From positions 248,001 through 312,000 of the forward strand of contig JAVSML010020804.1 in assembly GCA_038503035.1 (NCBI GenBank): 64,000 nucleotides of DNA, written 5' to 3'. Shown here piece after piece: positions 33,121 through 44,045 of the stretch. Position 1 is the stretch's first letter. Every line of letters begins with the position of its first letter. A model generated the notes under the pieces. That model had not been told where the DNA came from. It was given only the letters and a program-made list of their open reading frames with translations, and did no database searches. Both the position numbers and the translations under genes were made by a program. The stretch comes from Crocodylus rhombifer. Its lineage: Eukaryota; Chordata; Crocodylia; Crocodylidae.

Positions 33121-34612
33121 TATATTAATTGTCCTCTAGGCCCTTCCTTTTTAATTTAGGGCATAGCTGCACAATGTTAAATAGTGCTAAAGAGCATCAC
33201 TGTGAAAAAAAAGTCCTGGATACTTGCTGCTGTTCCATATGTGCCATAAGATGAAAGAATGCAATGTCATTGCTTTTTGGTATGTGCGCAGGTTATGCCT
33301 AGTGCCACTCGCAGTTTCAGACATGTTCATGAGAGTGCTGCTGTAATGGCAGTTCCATAGTTTTCAGCTTGCGGTCACTGCAGAGTGGAAATGAATGGGC
33401 AAGGTATATTTTCACATCACTGTCCAACACTGTAGCTTTTCCTTTCCTAGCAGTTTGCTTAGGATACAACCTTGCTGTAACTGAATTCCCTAAAATGGTA
33501 GTACTTGTCCATGAGCACATTGTTTCAATGCAAAAAAATTATTAATAGCAGTAACCAGTGTGCACTATCTGTAGTAAAGACAAAGACAGTGGGAAAATAT
33601 AGTTCAGGCTGCAATATGCTTACCCATGTGGCATTTAGTATGTCATTATTCAAGATGGAATTAGACAATACAGTAGGAAAAATCCCTCAGTCTTGTCTGT
33701 ACAGCAGCCTCCATGATTACTACCATTAGAAAAACCGCATTAGTGATAAAGTATGGGGGTTTTTTCATTTTAAACCTACCTTCAGAGTGTTGGGGTCAAG
33801 CAGTCCTGGAAACAGCACAACAAAATCCTTTAAAAGTTCAATTCCATGATTCTGTTTCTTTAACACGTACAGTCTGAGTAAATTCCACACCTCACATAAT
33901 GGCAAAAGGAATTTTCTTTATCCTCAATATTAGGGAATGTCAGAACAGCTCAATCTCCACACAGAAATTGCTATAGCACTGTGACCCTCTGAAAGCATTT
34001 TTGTGGTCAGCCTTTGCTTCTACACTGAAAATTAACTTCAAAGTAACTTTGCTCCTTTTTCTAAAGATCAGTCTCTGTGTTCATAAATAAATAAAAGGAA
34101 GGAAAGGAAAAGACAATGGGTTTTAACACTTCTGAATGCAGTGGAGACTTGTGAAGTTTTTAAAAACTACTTTATGTGCCTTGCATTGCCCTTGATTTGT
34201 GTGTGGTTACTACTGACACTTAAGGGAATGAACATGAGCCAAATATAGTAGATTAAGAAGGAAAAATCCTATTTGGATTATAAATTGCCTTTTAGCTCCT
34301 CTAGGAACAATACCATGTCTTCTATGTCCTGTCATGCTAAGCATACTATCATTACCTGATAGATAAAAATAAACATGTCTCTATGTTTTCATTTTTTGGT
34401 CATAATCTTAGGTAGCTTCTTAGGTAAATGCCATATTTTCATTGTCCATAAAATATGATTTTTGTACAAAATAGCAAGGGTGTATGTCATTTGTACATAA
34501 ACTAATCTGCACATACAATTACTTTCACACAATTTTGGTCACTAATTCTTGTGCATGTTAGTGACAGAATATTCATCACTAAGTGGCATAAACCTGTACT
34601 AATTAAGTAAAT
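33121..34612. other. AT-rich unique DNA, no gene seen
   Basis: No coding similarity, SINE or terminal repeats recognised. Confidence 0.5.
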
Positions 34613-34741
34613 TTAGGGCAAATTGTGTCTGTGTTTGTCCTGGAATACAAATGTCCTGGGATTGGCATGTATGCACATCACCCTTTCAATTAGGATTTGT
34701 TGAGTACTGCTTTTCTGCCATTGATTCAGTAAATGGGTTCT
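34613..34741 (-). repeat. Dispersed repeat, inverted partner of 31250-31373
   Basis: See the shared blocks at 31085-31373; here they run on the minus strand (CAAATGTCCTGGGATTGGC, CACATCACCCTTTCAATTAGG, GTACTGCTTTTCTGCC on +). The two copies are about 3.3 kb apart and opposite in orientation. Confidence 0.6.
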
Positions 34742-35121
34742 GAGATCATAAAACATTTGTGTGCTCAAACAATAATGCACAGCACAGGAATGCAAGTTAT
34801 TTGTGCTTGTGCCCAAATATAGGTCATGCTGAAGCCTGGTTGAAAATTTTCTCTTAAATCCTGTGGTTCTCTTAAAGCCAAAGAATGAAGTCTGGATCCC
34901 ATCCAGTCAAAGACTTTTTTTTTTCCTACCAAAGTATTTGTAGTATTCCTGTTTTTACCCCAAAACAGGGGTAAACCTGTCAATGTTATTCCTGCTTTCC
35001 AGTTCTCAAGGTAGAATCTGACCATGTCTGGAAGTGAATCTTCACCTCTCATTGATCACCAGATTTTAAACCACTCCCACCTAAATCAGCAGCTATAGAA
35101 AACAATCAGCAAACTCCAGGG

Positions 35122-36563
35122 CAGGGGCAGGCAATTATTTTGGGCGGAGGGCCACTTACCCAGTTTTGGCAGACTGTCGAGGGCCACATTGGTAGCCCTG
35201 TCCCTTGACAGGTGTCCCACCCCCTGGTCACTGTCTTGGGACCAATGTCCTAGGACCAGCACCAGTGGGGCCCAAAGCGGGGCACAGGCTGGCAAGGGTC
35301 TGTGGAGCTGGACTGGGCTGCACCAGCAGGGATAGGGGGCAGCTGGCCCAGCTCCATAGAGCCCCTGCTGGCTGGGACCCCACACTCCTGCCACCCTGCT
35401 CTGGGCCCTGCTGGCACTGGCCCCAGGATACCAGTGCAAGCCCTGTGCTCCCACTGGCTCCTGCATCTGCTCGCTCCCAGTGCCTCCCAGCCTCGCGGTA
35501 CAGGCAGGGGGCAGCACAGAGCCCCAACCCCCTGCTGGCCAGAAGGGAAGAAGCTGGTGCTGAGCTTGGGGAAAAGTGCCCCCTCACCTACCCCATGGCT
35601 GGCGCTCCCTGCTGCAGCCGCTCGCAGCCCGTGCAGGGCTGTCCTGAGCAGGCACAGGCAGCCCCATGCAGGCTGCAAGCAGCTACGGCATGGGGCACCA
35701 GCCACAGGATGGGCGAGGGGATGCTTTTCCCCATGCTCAGCACCAGCTTATAACTCGCCTCACTGCCAGCCTGGGCCCCACACCAGCTCCCGGCTTGCCC
35801 ATCTGGGCTGCGTGCAGTGGCAGCAGCTGCATCCCCCTGCTTGCTGCGCTGGGCAGTGTTTGTTGCTGCTGCCCACCTGGAGCTCGTGCACTAGGCAGCC
35901 CACAGGCAGTGGTGGCAAACCTTGCCCAGTGCAGCAAGTGGGGGGGCCACAGCTGCTGTTGCCATGAGCAGCCCCAATGGGCAAGCCCAGAGCTGCTACA
36001 GGACCCAGGCTGGCAGTGGGGCAGGGGACCCTGGGCAGGGGAAGGGCTGCTTTCCTCCATGCCGGGAAGGAGCAGGGAAGGAGCCCGGGGAAAAGCAGCC
36101 CCTCCTCCACCCCGTGGCTGGTGCTGCCTGCTGCAGCAGCTCGCAGCCTGCGTGGGGCTGTCCTAAGCAGGCACAGGCAGCCCCAAGTGGGCTGTGATTG
36201 GTTGCAATGCAGGGCACCAGCCATGGGGCAGGCACCCTGCGCTCAGCTTTTCCCTGGGCCACTTTTCCCCAGGCTCCTTCCCTACCTGGGGTCCTCCCCT
36301 GCCCTTCCCCCCCCACCTGAGTTTCAGTGCCAGTGTAGCCACATGGTCCCAGGCCAGAAGCTCCTGCTGGGGCTTTCGGCTTCGGAGTTCAGGCTGGGTG
36401 GGCCCTGCTGTTGTGGGAGCCTCCCAGGCTTCACCTGGGTCCTACTGCCTCTGGTTCCTGTCATTTTTGACAGGAACAAAGGGCAAATAAATATTAATTT
36501 CTAAATTTTAGAATGGCCTCGCAGGCCGGATTTGGTCCGCAGGCCGTATTTTGCCCACCCCTG
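35122..36563 (-). mobile_element. hAT non-autonomous transposon, 1442 bp, inverted relative to 16831-18163
   Basis: Left end CAGGGGCAGGCAATTATTTT and right end CCGTATTTTGCCCACCCCTG. The left end corresponds to the right end of the 16831 copy and the reverse, so the two copies are inverted. The interior shares the same GC-rich modules (AGCAGGCACAGGCAGCCCC; CTCCTGCTGGGGCTT; GGTTCCTGTCA...TTGACAGGAAC near the 3' side). Flanking 8-mers CTCCAGGG and CTATAGGA agree at five of eight positions, a decayed duplication at best. No transposase frame. Its right end lies eight bases before the Harbinger-like element that follows. Confidence 0.85.
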
Positions 36564-36571
36564 CTATAGGA

Positions 36572-38354
36572 CTAGGGACAGACATTACACATACACTGAT
36601 TTACGTGATCAGAAACTGGTTTAAACCTGAAACAGAACAGACATTCATTGCACATAAACCAGTTTCAAAATGGCTGAAACTGGTTTAAGATAAATCTGGT
36701 TCAACGTAGTATCAGAGTTAACTGATCTGGCTCAAACTGGTTTATGCAATATCTGTCCCAGACCCCTTGCTGGTTTAAGATAAACCAGACTCTCCAGCAT
36801 CCTGGCATGTTCTCTGGGCTGGGCTCTGCTGGAGCAGGGACAGGCAGAGGCAGGGGTCTGGCCAGGTAGGAGTTTAATTCCTCCCTCCCTGTCCCACTGG
36901 TAGAAACCCAGCTAGGTCTTCCAGTTGCTCCCCTCTCCCACTGCAGCACCAGGCACCATGTTCCCTGAGGCAGAGGGGACAGGGAGGGGGGTTAGTCACC
37001 CCTCTACCCCTACTAGCAGCTGTGTCTGCCCTCACCCCATTGTTGCCATGCTCACTCCCTGTGGTGGCTCCTGCTGCCCCTCTGTAGAATGATGGAGGGA
37101 AGGGGAATAACTCCATCCCTGCCCCCACCAACAAGCTTTACTGGTTGGCTGCGCCCCCACTGGGCCAGTGCAGCACAAGGGGGCAGGGCCTTTGGTGGGG
37201 GCAGCATCACATCACAATGTTCAGCAGTGTGAGCCCCTTCCCGGCCAGGAGCCCTGCTGCAGGGTGGGCAGAGCTGCAAAGGGCTGAACGTGGAAGCACC
37301 AGGGCTTGGAGGGGGCCAGAGCCCCACTCAGCACTGCCACCATAGCCGCTTTCCTTGCCCTGCAGCATCCCCCCCCCCCACACACACACACTGGGAAGGG
37401 GATCCTGTCATGTCATGGTTGCACAGAGCAGTCCCACCAGGCTGAGGTGCCACTCCATGGGCATGCAGTGGGGATGGGGCTAGTCTGTGGCAGGACTACC
37501 TGCCTTGGCAGCCCAGCTGCTGAGAAAGGCAGTCCTGCCATGGAGCAGCCCCAGCCCCACTGCACACCCAGGGAGTGGTTCTTCAGCCCGGTGGGACTGA
37601 GACCCACTGTGGGCCAGATAATACCCTTCCAAAGGCCAAATCTGTCCAGCCTACAGTGTCTGGTTGTGCCCCCAGCTGACCGGCCACTGGAGCTGTGAGA
37701 GGGGACCAACCATGATGGGGCAGGAGCCCCTTCCCAGTGGGGGCAGGCGTACTGTGAGGCAAGGACAGTGGCTGCAGTGGCGGCGCTGGTAGGGGCTCTG
37801 GCCCCTTCTTGGCCCCAGTGCTGCCACATGCAGCCCACTGCAGCTCTGCCCACCCTGCAGCGGGATCCCCCGCTGGGAAGGGGCTTACGCTTCTGAACAT
37901 TATGACAGGTTGCTGTCCCCACCAAGGGCCCTGCTCCGTCTTGCTGCAGTGACCCAGCGTGGGCACAGCCAGCCCATAGGGCCCCTTTGTTGGGGCAGGA
38001 ATGGTGTCATTCCCCTTCCTTCCACTGTCCTGTGGAGGGGGCAGCTGGGACCTATTCTGCCACAAGAATTGAGCACCACAGTGACGGGGGAAGGGCAGAC
38101 CTGGCTGCCAGTAGGGGTAGAAGGAGAACTAACCCCCCTCCCCGTCCCCTCTGCCTCAGGGGCCCTGATGCCCAGTGCTGCAGCAGGAGGGGGGAGAAAC
38201 CAGCAGACCCACCTCAGGTCCCTGTTGGTGGGGCAGAGAGGGGGAAATTAAACTCCTCCCTAGCCATTTCAGCCCAAACTGGCCACCTCGCCTGCCTGCA
38301 ACCTGCAAAGGTTAAATCAATTCAGGCTCTGGCTTTTTGAATGTCTGTCCCTAG
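36572..38354. mobile_element. Harbinger-like fold-back element, 1783 bp, long inverted arms
   Basis: Ends match as inverted repeats: CTAGGGACAGACATT (36572-36586) and AATGTCTGTCCCTAG (38340-38354). The first about 165 bp match the left end of the transposase-bearing element at 9416. Two arms of about 550 bp (about 36866-37420 and 37708-38263) are imperfect inverted copies: paired landmarks include AGGAGTTTAATT with AATTAAACTCCT, CTGAGGCAGAGGGGAC with GTCCCCTCTGCCTCAG, and ACAATGTTCAG with CTGAACATT. The centre of about 290 bp is single-copy. A shorter palindromic MITE-like unit (36575-36765) sits at the left end. No transposase frame. Its 3-bp duplication cannot be told apart from the palindromic CTAG at the ends. 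Confidence 0.8.
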
Positions 38355-39342
38355 CCTAGATGATCTTAAAACAAAATTTCCTGGCTTGAAAACTTACACC
38401 AATATCTTGATGTTTGATTTCAAAGCACAAGACTCTAAGATAACAAATAAATCATTTGACTTTTACTGCCTTACTTCTAAGACACAAGTGTTGACATTTT
38501 TGCTGTCATCTCCTGAAAGCCTCCATGCCAGTTACATAATCCCTAATATTACATGCTTATTTAGTAGACCTAAGCACAAGAAGATGAAATTTTGATTGCT
38601 GTTTTTAAGTGGAAAAAACTTTCTGTAAAACTATAGTCAGAAGTATCTGATTAAGGGGAAAGCCAAATAGCAAATGTTAATTCCATTGTATGGTATTTTA
38701 GAGACTGAAAGTGAAAGCCACAAATCACAAGCTTTTCAGTGTGACACATTGTATGATTACTCATACACTGGCCTAGTGTATTTCCACGATTTTAAAAATT
38801 ACCTTTTGAATAGTCATACTGCTAATAATAAAAAAAGTGCCTGAGAAATGTGAGTTCTATTTATCCATTTGAAAGAAGCACTTAGTGGGCTTTGTACTGG
38901 GTGGGCAAAACCTTAAAAATGGCCCTAAGCTATCATTTAACTATGAAAATGTGGCTTAATTCAAGTGCTACCAATGTAGCTGCTAAAATAACTTTGGTGT
39001 GAGTAGCAGTCTACAATTTTTATAACACTGTTAAAAAATGATGTTTCCTTACAGTTCGTTGTGTACCGAGTATTATTTCATACATATTAAATATGTTTGA
39101 TTACATATTGTTATCAAATAAGATAAGTGTCCTTCACAGGATGCTTGTTCCAATGAACTGTGAAAGCTCTCAGAACCTGCTTGAGGAGCGCTTAGCGCCT
39201 GATTATAGCATCTTTGCATTTATCTTTTACAGTGAATCTCAATGCAGCAATTTGAGTCACACCATCAAAAAAGTGGTAAAGCATAAAATGCTCAAAAATT
39301 CAGAACTACAAGAATGCACTTACAAGATGGAAACTACTGGCC
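38355..39342. other. AT-rich unique DNA, no gene seen
   Basis: No coding similarity or repeat ends recognised. Confidence 0.5.
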
Positions 39343-39433
39343 TGATTCCACTGTGATTTACACTAGTTTGACACCACTTTACTTTGCTTACTTTGAGACT
39401 TACTCTTGACTGTCACCTGCATGAATCAGGCCC
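39343..39433. repeat. Palindromic dispersed repeat (TTTACACTAG...GAATCAGGCCC type)
   Basis: Begins GGCCTGATTCCACTGTGATTT and ends ATGAATCAGGCCC, inverted counterparts. Internal GATTTACACTAG and ACTTACTC motifs are those of the short palindromic repeat also seen at 56968-57072. Confidence 0.45.
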
Positions 39434-40109
39434 AAACCTTTATTTATTTATCAGGCCCAGCTATTTGTCCCCCTTTCAATGCATCAGTCAGCCTGGACAG
39501 TGGGACATGTCAGTTGAGCTCAATAATTTCTCAACACCAGTACCAAGTGCAAGCAAAATGAAGTAGTTTTACAAAGGGTGGGTGAACATGGCAGCAGCCT
39601 TGGGCACCAATTTTTGCAGGTTGGGTGGGATGCAGAATGGCATCTGTTGGCACTTCCAAACCCACTGCTGCTGCCACTGGCCCAGCAACCACCAGCCAAG
39701 GCACAAAACTTCCTAGTTAAACTTCTGGCAAAATACAGCCACTTGGTTTTGATGTCACTTTGCACTATTTCTGCAAATGACTACCAAAGGTACAGGGCCT
39801 GCTACAAAAAAGAGAGATTTTTTTATTGACCTCAGCTGTTTTGGAAGAGGCCAACAATTATTTTCATTTTCCAGTTTCTTTTACACTGGTATAATGCTTC
39901 GATCCCAAACTATGTGAGGAAATTTTTCAACACAGAGACAGTCTTCTGTGATTAAACTCTCATGAAACACAGCCCAGGCTGGTGCAGTTGATTGGCTCTC
40001 ACAGCAGCTCTTGACGCAGCTGTGGTTTGGATGAAGCTGACCTGGTTGTGAGTCAATCCAGGCAAGAAGGGGATTAAGCCACAAGATGGGAAGCCATCCC
40101 CTAGAAAAG
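39434..40109. other. Unique DNA, no gene seen
   Basis: A moderately GC-rich stretch (39570-39720) has overlapping open frames on both strands without domains. Confidence 0.45.
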
Positions 40110-40138
40110 GGGAGAGAGAGAGAGAGAGAGAGAGAGAT
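40110..40138. repeat. (GA)n microsatellite
   Basis: Uninterrupted run of GA dinucleotides, about 14 units. Confidence 0.95.
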
Positions 40139-43100
40139 CTACTCCTTCTGCTCAGGGAGTCTTCTAGTCTTCATTTTGCAAGTTTGCAGTCTGAGAGGAC
40201 TGTGACATTTCTTATGGGATTGCAGACCTTGCCATAGCAATTCATTCCTCCTCACCTTGAGACTGGATTACAGCAGTATGACATAGTTGAGGCTAAACAC
40301 TTTAAAACCATTCAAGTTTCAGCTGGGGCATAATAGAGCAACCTGTTTGCTAAAGAGCAAATCTGTTTTGATATTTCTCCCAGGAAGAATATTTTGTCTG
40401 AGCCTCACTTTAAGGTGCTGGGGTTTTAACCTGTATCTAAATTCTCATCTGGTCTCACCAGCTGGGTGTCTGATCACCTGAACATGAAACATCACTTTGC
40501 AGGGGATGACTTTGATCTACTAGCTTCTGAATTTTTTAAGCCAATATTCTTTTTTTTGCACCTTTTTTGTTCACTTTTAACAGGTTGTGTGTTACCTCTG
40601 ACTGCATCACTCTCCCAGTGTGATACAGCTGCAGTTCAGTCAACTGCGGTGCTTGAATTATGTATCAGACCTCATGAGTGAGCTGGTGGCAGGACATTTT
40701 CAATGAGTCGCTATAACATGGAATGAACTTTCTGCTTCAGTCCTGCAAAGCCTGAATTTGCTGACTTTTCCATAATGCCTGTGTATTCTCCCAAGCTCTC
40801 TTTAAGGAGTGCAACATGTCAAATGGATGTTGGCGATGGAAGAATTTATTTTGGATGGATTTGAAAGGATCCGAGAGGACTCAGCCTGCTGGACATTACT
40901 ATTAAATTATTACTTTTAATATAAATGTATGTGCTCATGGGCACAGGAGAAACACTCTTGAAAATCTGAACTAATAAAATAAAGTTAGAGTGACATGTGT
41001 AGAGTTGCGGGAACGGAAGTTATGCCTGGACAGCTCAGTGCTGTGTTTACCACTAACATTTGGCTTGTGCTTGGTGAGTTTTATTTCCTCCATATTGCGT
41101 GGTGTGTTGATAGACTAAGTAAGAATGATACAACCCTCAGTTTGGCATATATTATAGCTTTGAAAGAAACCCAGCTAAATGGGATCTGATATAGCCTGCT
41201 GCCATTAAAGTATCTGGCATACAATATTTTTGTATTGTACTTGCGGAATTGTAACAAGATGGTTTCAAAGAGGAAAGAAGTTGCAACACACTGGAGGCAT
41301 ATCATATTAATCTGTAAATATATAAAAGTTCTTGAGCTTTCTAAATCCCATAGGAAAGATTTGTAGCATGCAAACTTAGAGAAAGCTGAACATTGCTTAA
41401 GACTGGTTATTTAACAGTGTGGAAAAAGCTGGAAGCAAGTTTTGCCCTGACAACAGCACAACGTGCTGCATGTAAAATTGGATGTTAAACACATAGCAGG
41501 CTGAAGGTACATATGTGAGAATTTCTTCTAGAAAATGAAGTTTCTAATAAAACCCCTGAGCTCTTTGAATAATTGCTAACAATAAAGTGGACTATCATGC
41601 TTCAATTGTACAGTTCAGGAACATTAAACCTCTTAACCTTTGAGTTTCCTACTTGATTTTAAATGAATATGATACTCAAGATGATAACACCCACACTCCT
41701 CCATTCTTTATTAAGGACATACATGATTTCTGTTCTGCACATTAACACTCTCATTATAATAATAAAGAATGGCAAAAATGCAGATATCAAATAATTAGCA
41801 GCATCTGCTAGGTATCGTGTTTTTACAGTACCTGTTTGTGGCATCATGCAACCCTAATTAGCGTAACAACTATCATGGTATTCAAGCTGTCAACAGCTAT
41901 ATGCAATGACACAGAAACTTCTAAGATCCTTGTTTCTTCTTTTGTTCTGTTGGGAATTTATTTGAAAAATCTATTTTATATATTCTCTTCTGCAGTTTGT
42001 TGGGAAAGAAGCAACAATAATAGCGCCTATTTTGCCAGATAAAGGAAAAGTGATCAGTGTTTTGTGAAGAGAATCTGTATTGTTTCAGAACACTACTTTG
42101 GCTCTGTGCAAACAATCTGTGTCAAGCAGAAAGATTTTCTATAGGATGTGTGTGTGTGTGTATCAACAGATGTTCTTCAGATCAAAGTGGGTACATCATA
42201 TAACAAATAATGCAAGAAAAATGTGTTTGGCTAACATTGGAGAAAGTACAAATGCACTCCAGTATTTACCAATGAACAAAGGTAATCAGTCTTGGATCCT
42301 GATCTTACTGTAGCATGTAGAGACAGGATCTGTGAGACTTTGCTCACACAGAACTTAGAAAAGATGTTTCCTGTTTTGGACTGAAGACTGAAGGAATTTG
42401 AAGGAGAAAACCTGACTACAGCTCAGCCTCCTGCTACAGCTCAAGTGCTGCTGCTGAGTCACCTGAGGCTGTAGCAATCTGCAAGTAGTTAGGTGCCAGG
42501 GCATTTAGTGTTCTGTATAGCAAAACATATAGTTTAAGCTTTATCCAGTAACCAGTACAGACCAAGCAATATTAGTATTATGTGCCCCACAGAACACTAC
42601 ACTGTTCCATATGATGGCCTCCTACACTGGAAAAAACACTGCCACATTTGTATGCTGCTTCCACTGGGCTAATTAGCACTCCCAAGTGGTAGCAGGAGTG
42701 AACTTCCCTGATAATTAGCCCACCTTATGTCCTGTGAGGAAACAACTACATTGTTTATGGTTTAGGACTCTGAGCAGTGCCACTTCTGGGCAAAGTAAGC
42801 TTAACATCTAGACATGCACTTAAGCTCCTCTTTGAGAGACTAGACTTATGTCCCTTCCTGTTCCTCATCGTTACATTGGCCAAATCAGTATGTAGGCTTT
42901 GTGGAACCCGTTCTTAGCTTACCACATCTTCTTTTGCATTGTTTATGGGAATCTGAGCACTTGAACTCTGGACTGTGGAATCCACTAAGCTGAAAGACAC
43001 TGAATTGTTAGAGGTTGCAACACCAAAGTCCTTTTGAAGATCTAGCCTTTGATTCTTTTTCCATTGAAACCAAGACCAAGGACCACTGTCTTTAGCTAGA

Positions 43101-43209
43101 ACACAGCCAGGTTTGCATCATTCAAGAGTGGAACTCCACATTGGCATAAAACCTTCAATATTATATCAAGTCAGAATAGCTTGGTACAGTGTCAGCGGAG
43201 TCTTTAGAC
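40139..43209. other. AT-rich unique DNA, no gene seen
   Basis: About 3 kb without recognisable coding or mobile sequence. A short (GT)n run lies at 42147-42160. Confidence 0.5.
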
Positions 43210-43251
43210 TTTACTTGTTGTGCATTAACATTTACTTGTTGTGCATTAACA
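43210..43251. repeat. Perfect tandem duplication, 2 x 21 bp
   Basis: TTTACTTGTTGTGCATTAACA occurs twice back to back with no difference, which suggests a recent replication-slippage duplication. Confidence 0.95.
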
Positions 43252-43640
43252 TATGTCAAAGTCAATCCTATTCACCTTACATGAGTAGACCTACTGAAAT
43301 CCACATGGCAGGTAAATGATTGGATTAATATTTCTTCATCATTTCTTCAAATCAGCTTTGATCAGTTATCATGAAAGTCTTACTATGCAATGAATTTGCA
43401 GAACACTACAGGCTCTATCACACCTAGTAAATACAACCTACTTCACAGGGTGAAATAATTAGGAAAGTTATTCCTCCCCTCCCCCAATAAGCTAAGGTAT
43501 TTTTGCAGCATACCACTGATGTGAACAGAGAACATACACATTGTGACACCTCTGATTACATCCAGTGTGGACAAGAACAACTCAGTGGTTAAGTGAGAGA
43601 GCAGGGGAAAAGCCATGGTGCTCTGGACTACAATTACGAT

Positions 43641-43839
43641 CAGGGCCATCCCAGTGGGGGTGGGAAACTGGAGTGCTTGCCCTGGGACTCCCATGGTTAG
43701 TGGTATACACGCCTTGCTATGACCACCGCACATCACCACTGTCAAGTGCTGCTGGCTCTGGCCACTCGCCGTACCCATCACCTGGGCCCCACACAGGATG
43801 ATATGCCCCGGGCCCCGCACACCCCTAGGGACAGCTCTG
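43641..43839 (+). mobile_element. hAT MITE, 199 bp, 8-bp duplication with one difference
   Basis: Left end CAGGGCCATCCCAG, right end AGGGACAGCTCTG. Flanks ATTACGAT (43633-43640) and ATTATGAT (43840-43847) differ at one CpG-type site. Short GC-rich interior with no coding capacity. Confidence 0.85.
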
Positions 43840-43879
43840 ATTATGATTATACCCTATTTTAAGCATCCTAATATGGAAA

Positions 43880-44045
43880 GTTGCCATCTGTCCCTTTACC
43901 AGTTAAACTCACTGAAGTCGATTGCAAAACTCCCACTGACATTACTTACAAGGGATCAGGCCTTTAATTTGTATGGTAAGATACTGGGACAGTTAATAGA
44001 CTCTGTGCCTCAGTTTCCCTATCTGTACAATAAAGATTTTTTTTT
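43880..44045. repeat. Old SINE-like remnants (CACTGAAGTC... and MIR 3' part)
   Basis: 43895-43965 shows 'CACTGAAGTCGATTGC', 'CCCACTGACATTAC' and 'GGGATCAGGCC', a common amniote dispersed motif. 43995-44035 reads 'CTCTGTGCCTCAGTTTCCC' then 'ATCTGTACAA', the 3' part of a MIR-type SINE on +. Confidence 0.45.

Noticed and set aside
35205..36504. Long overlapping frames (up to 221 codons)
   Set aside because: Inside the second hAT copy, open in several phases on both strands, with no transposase motif.
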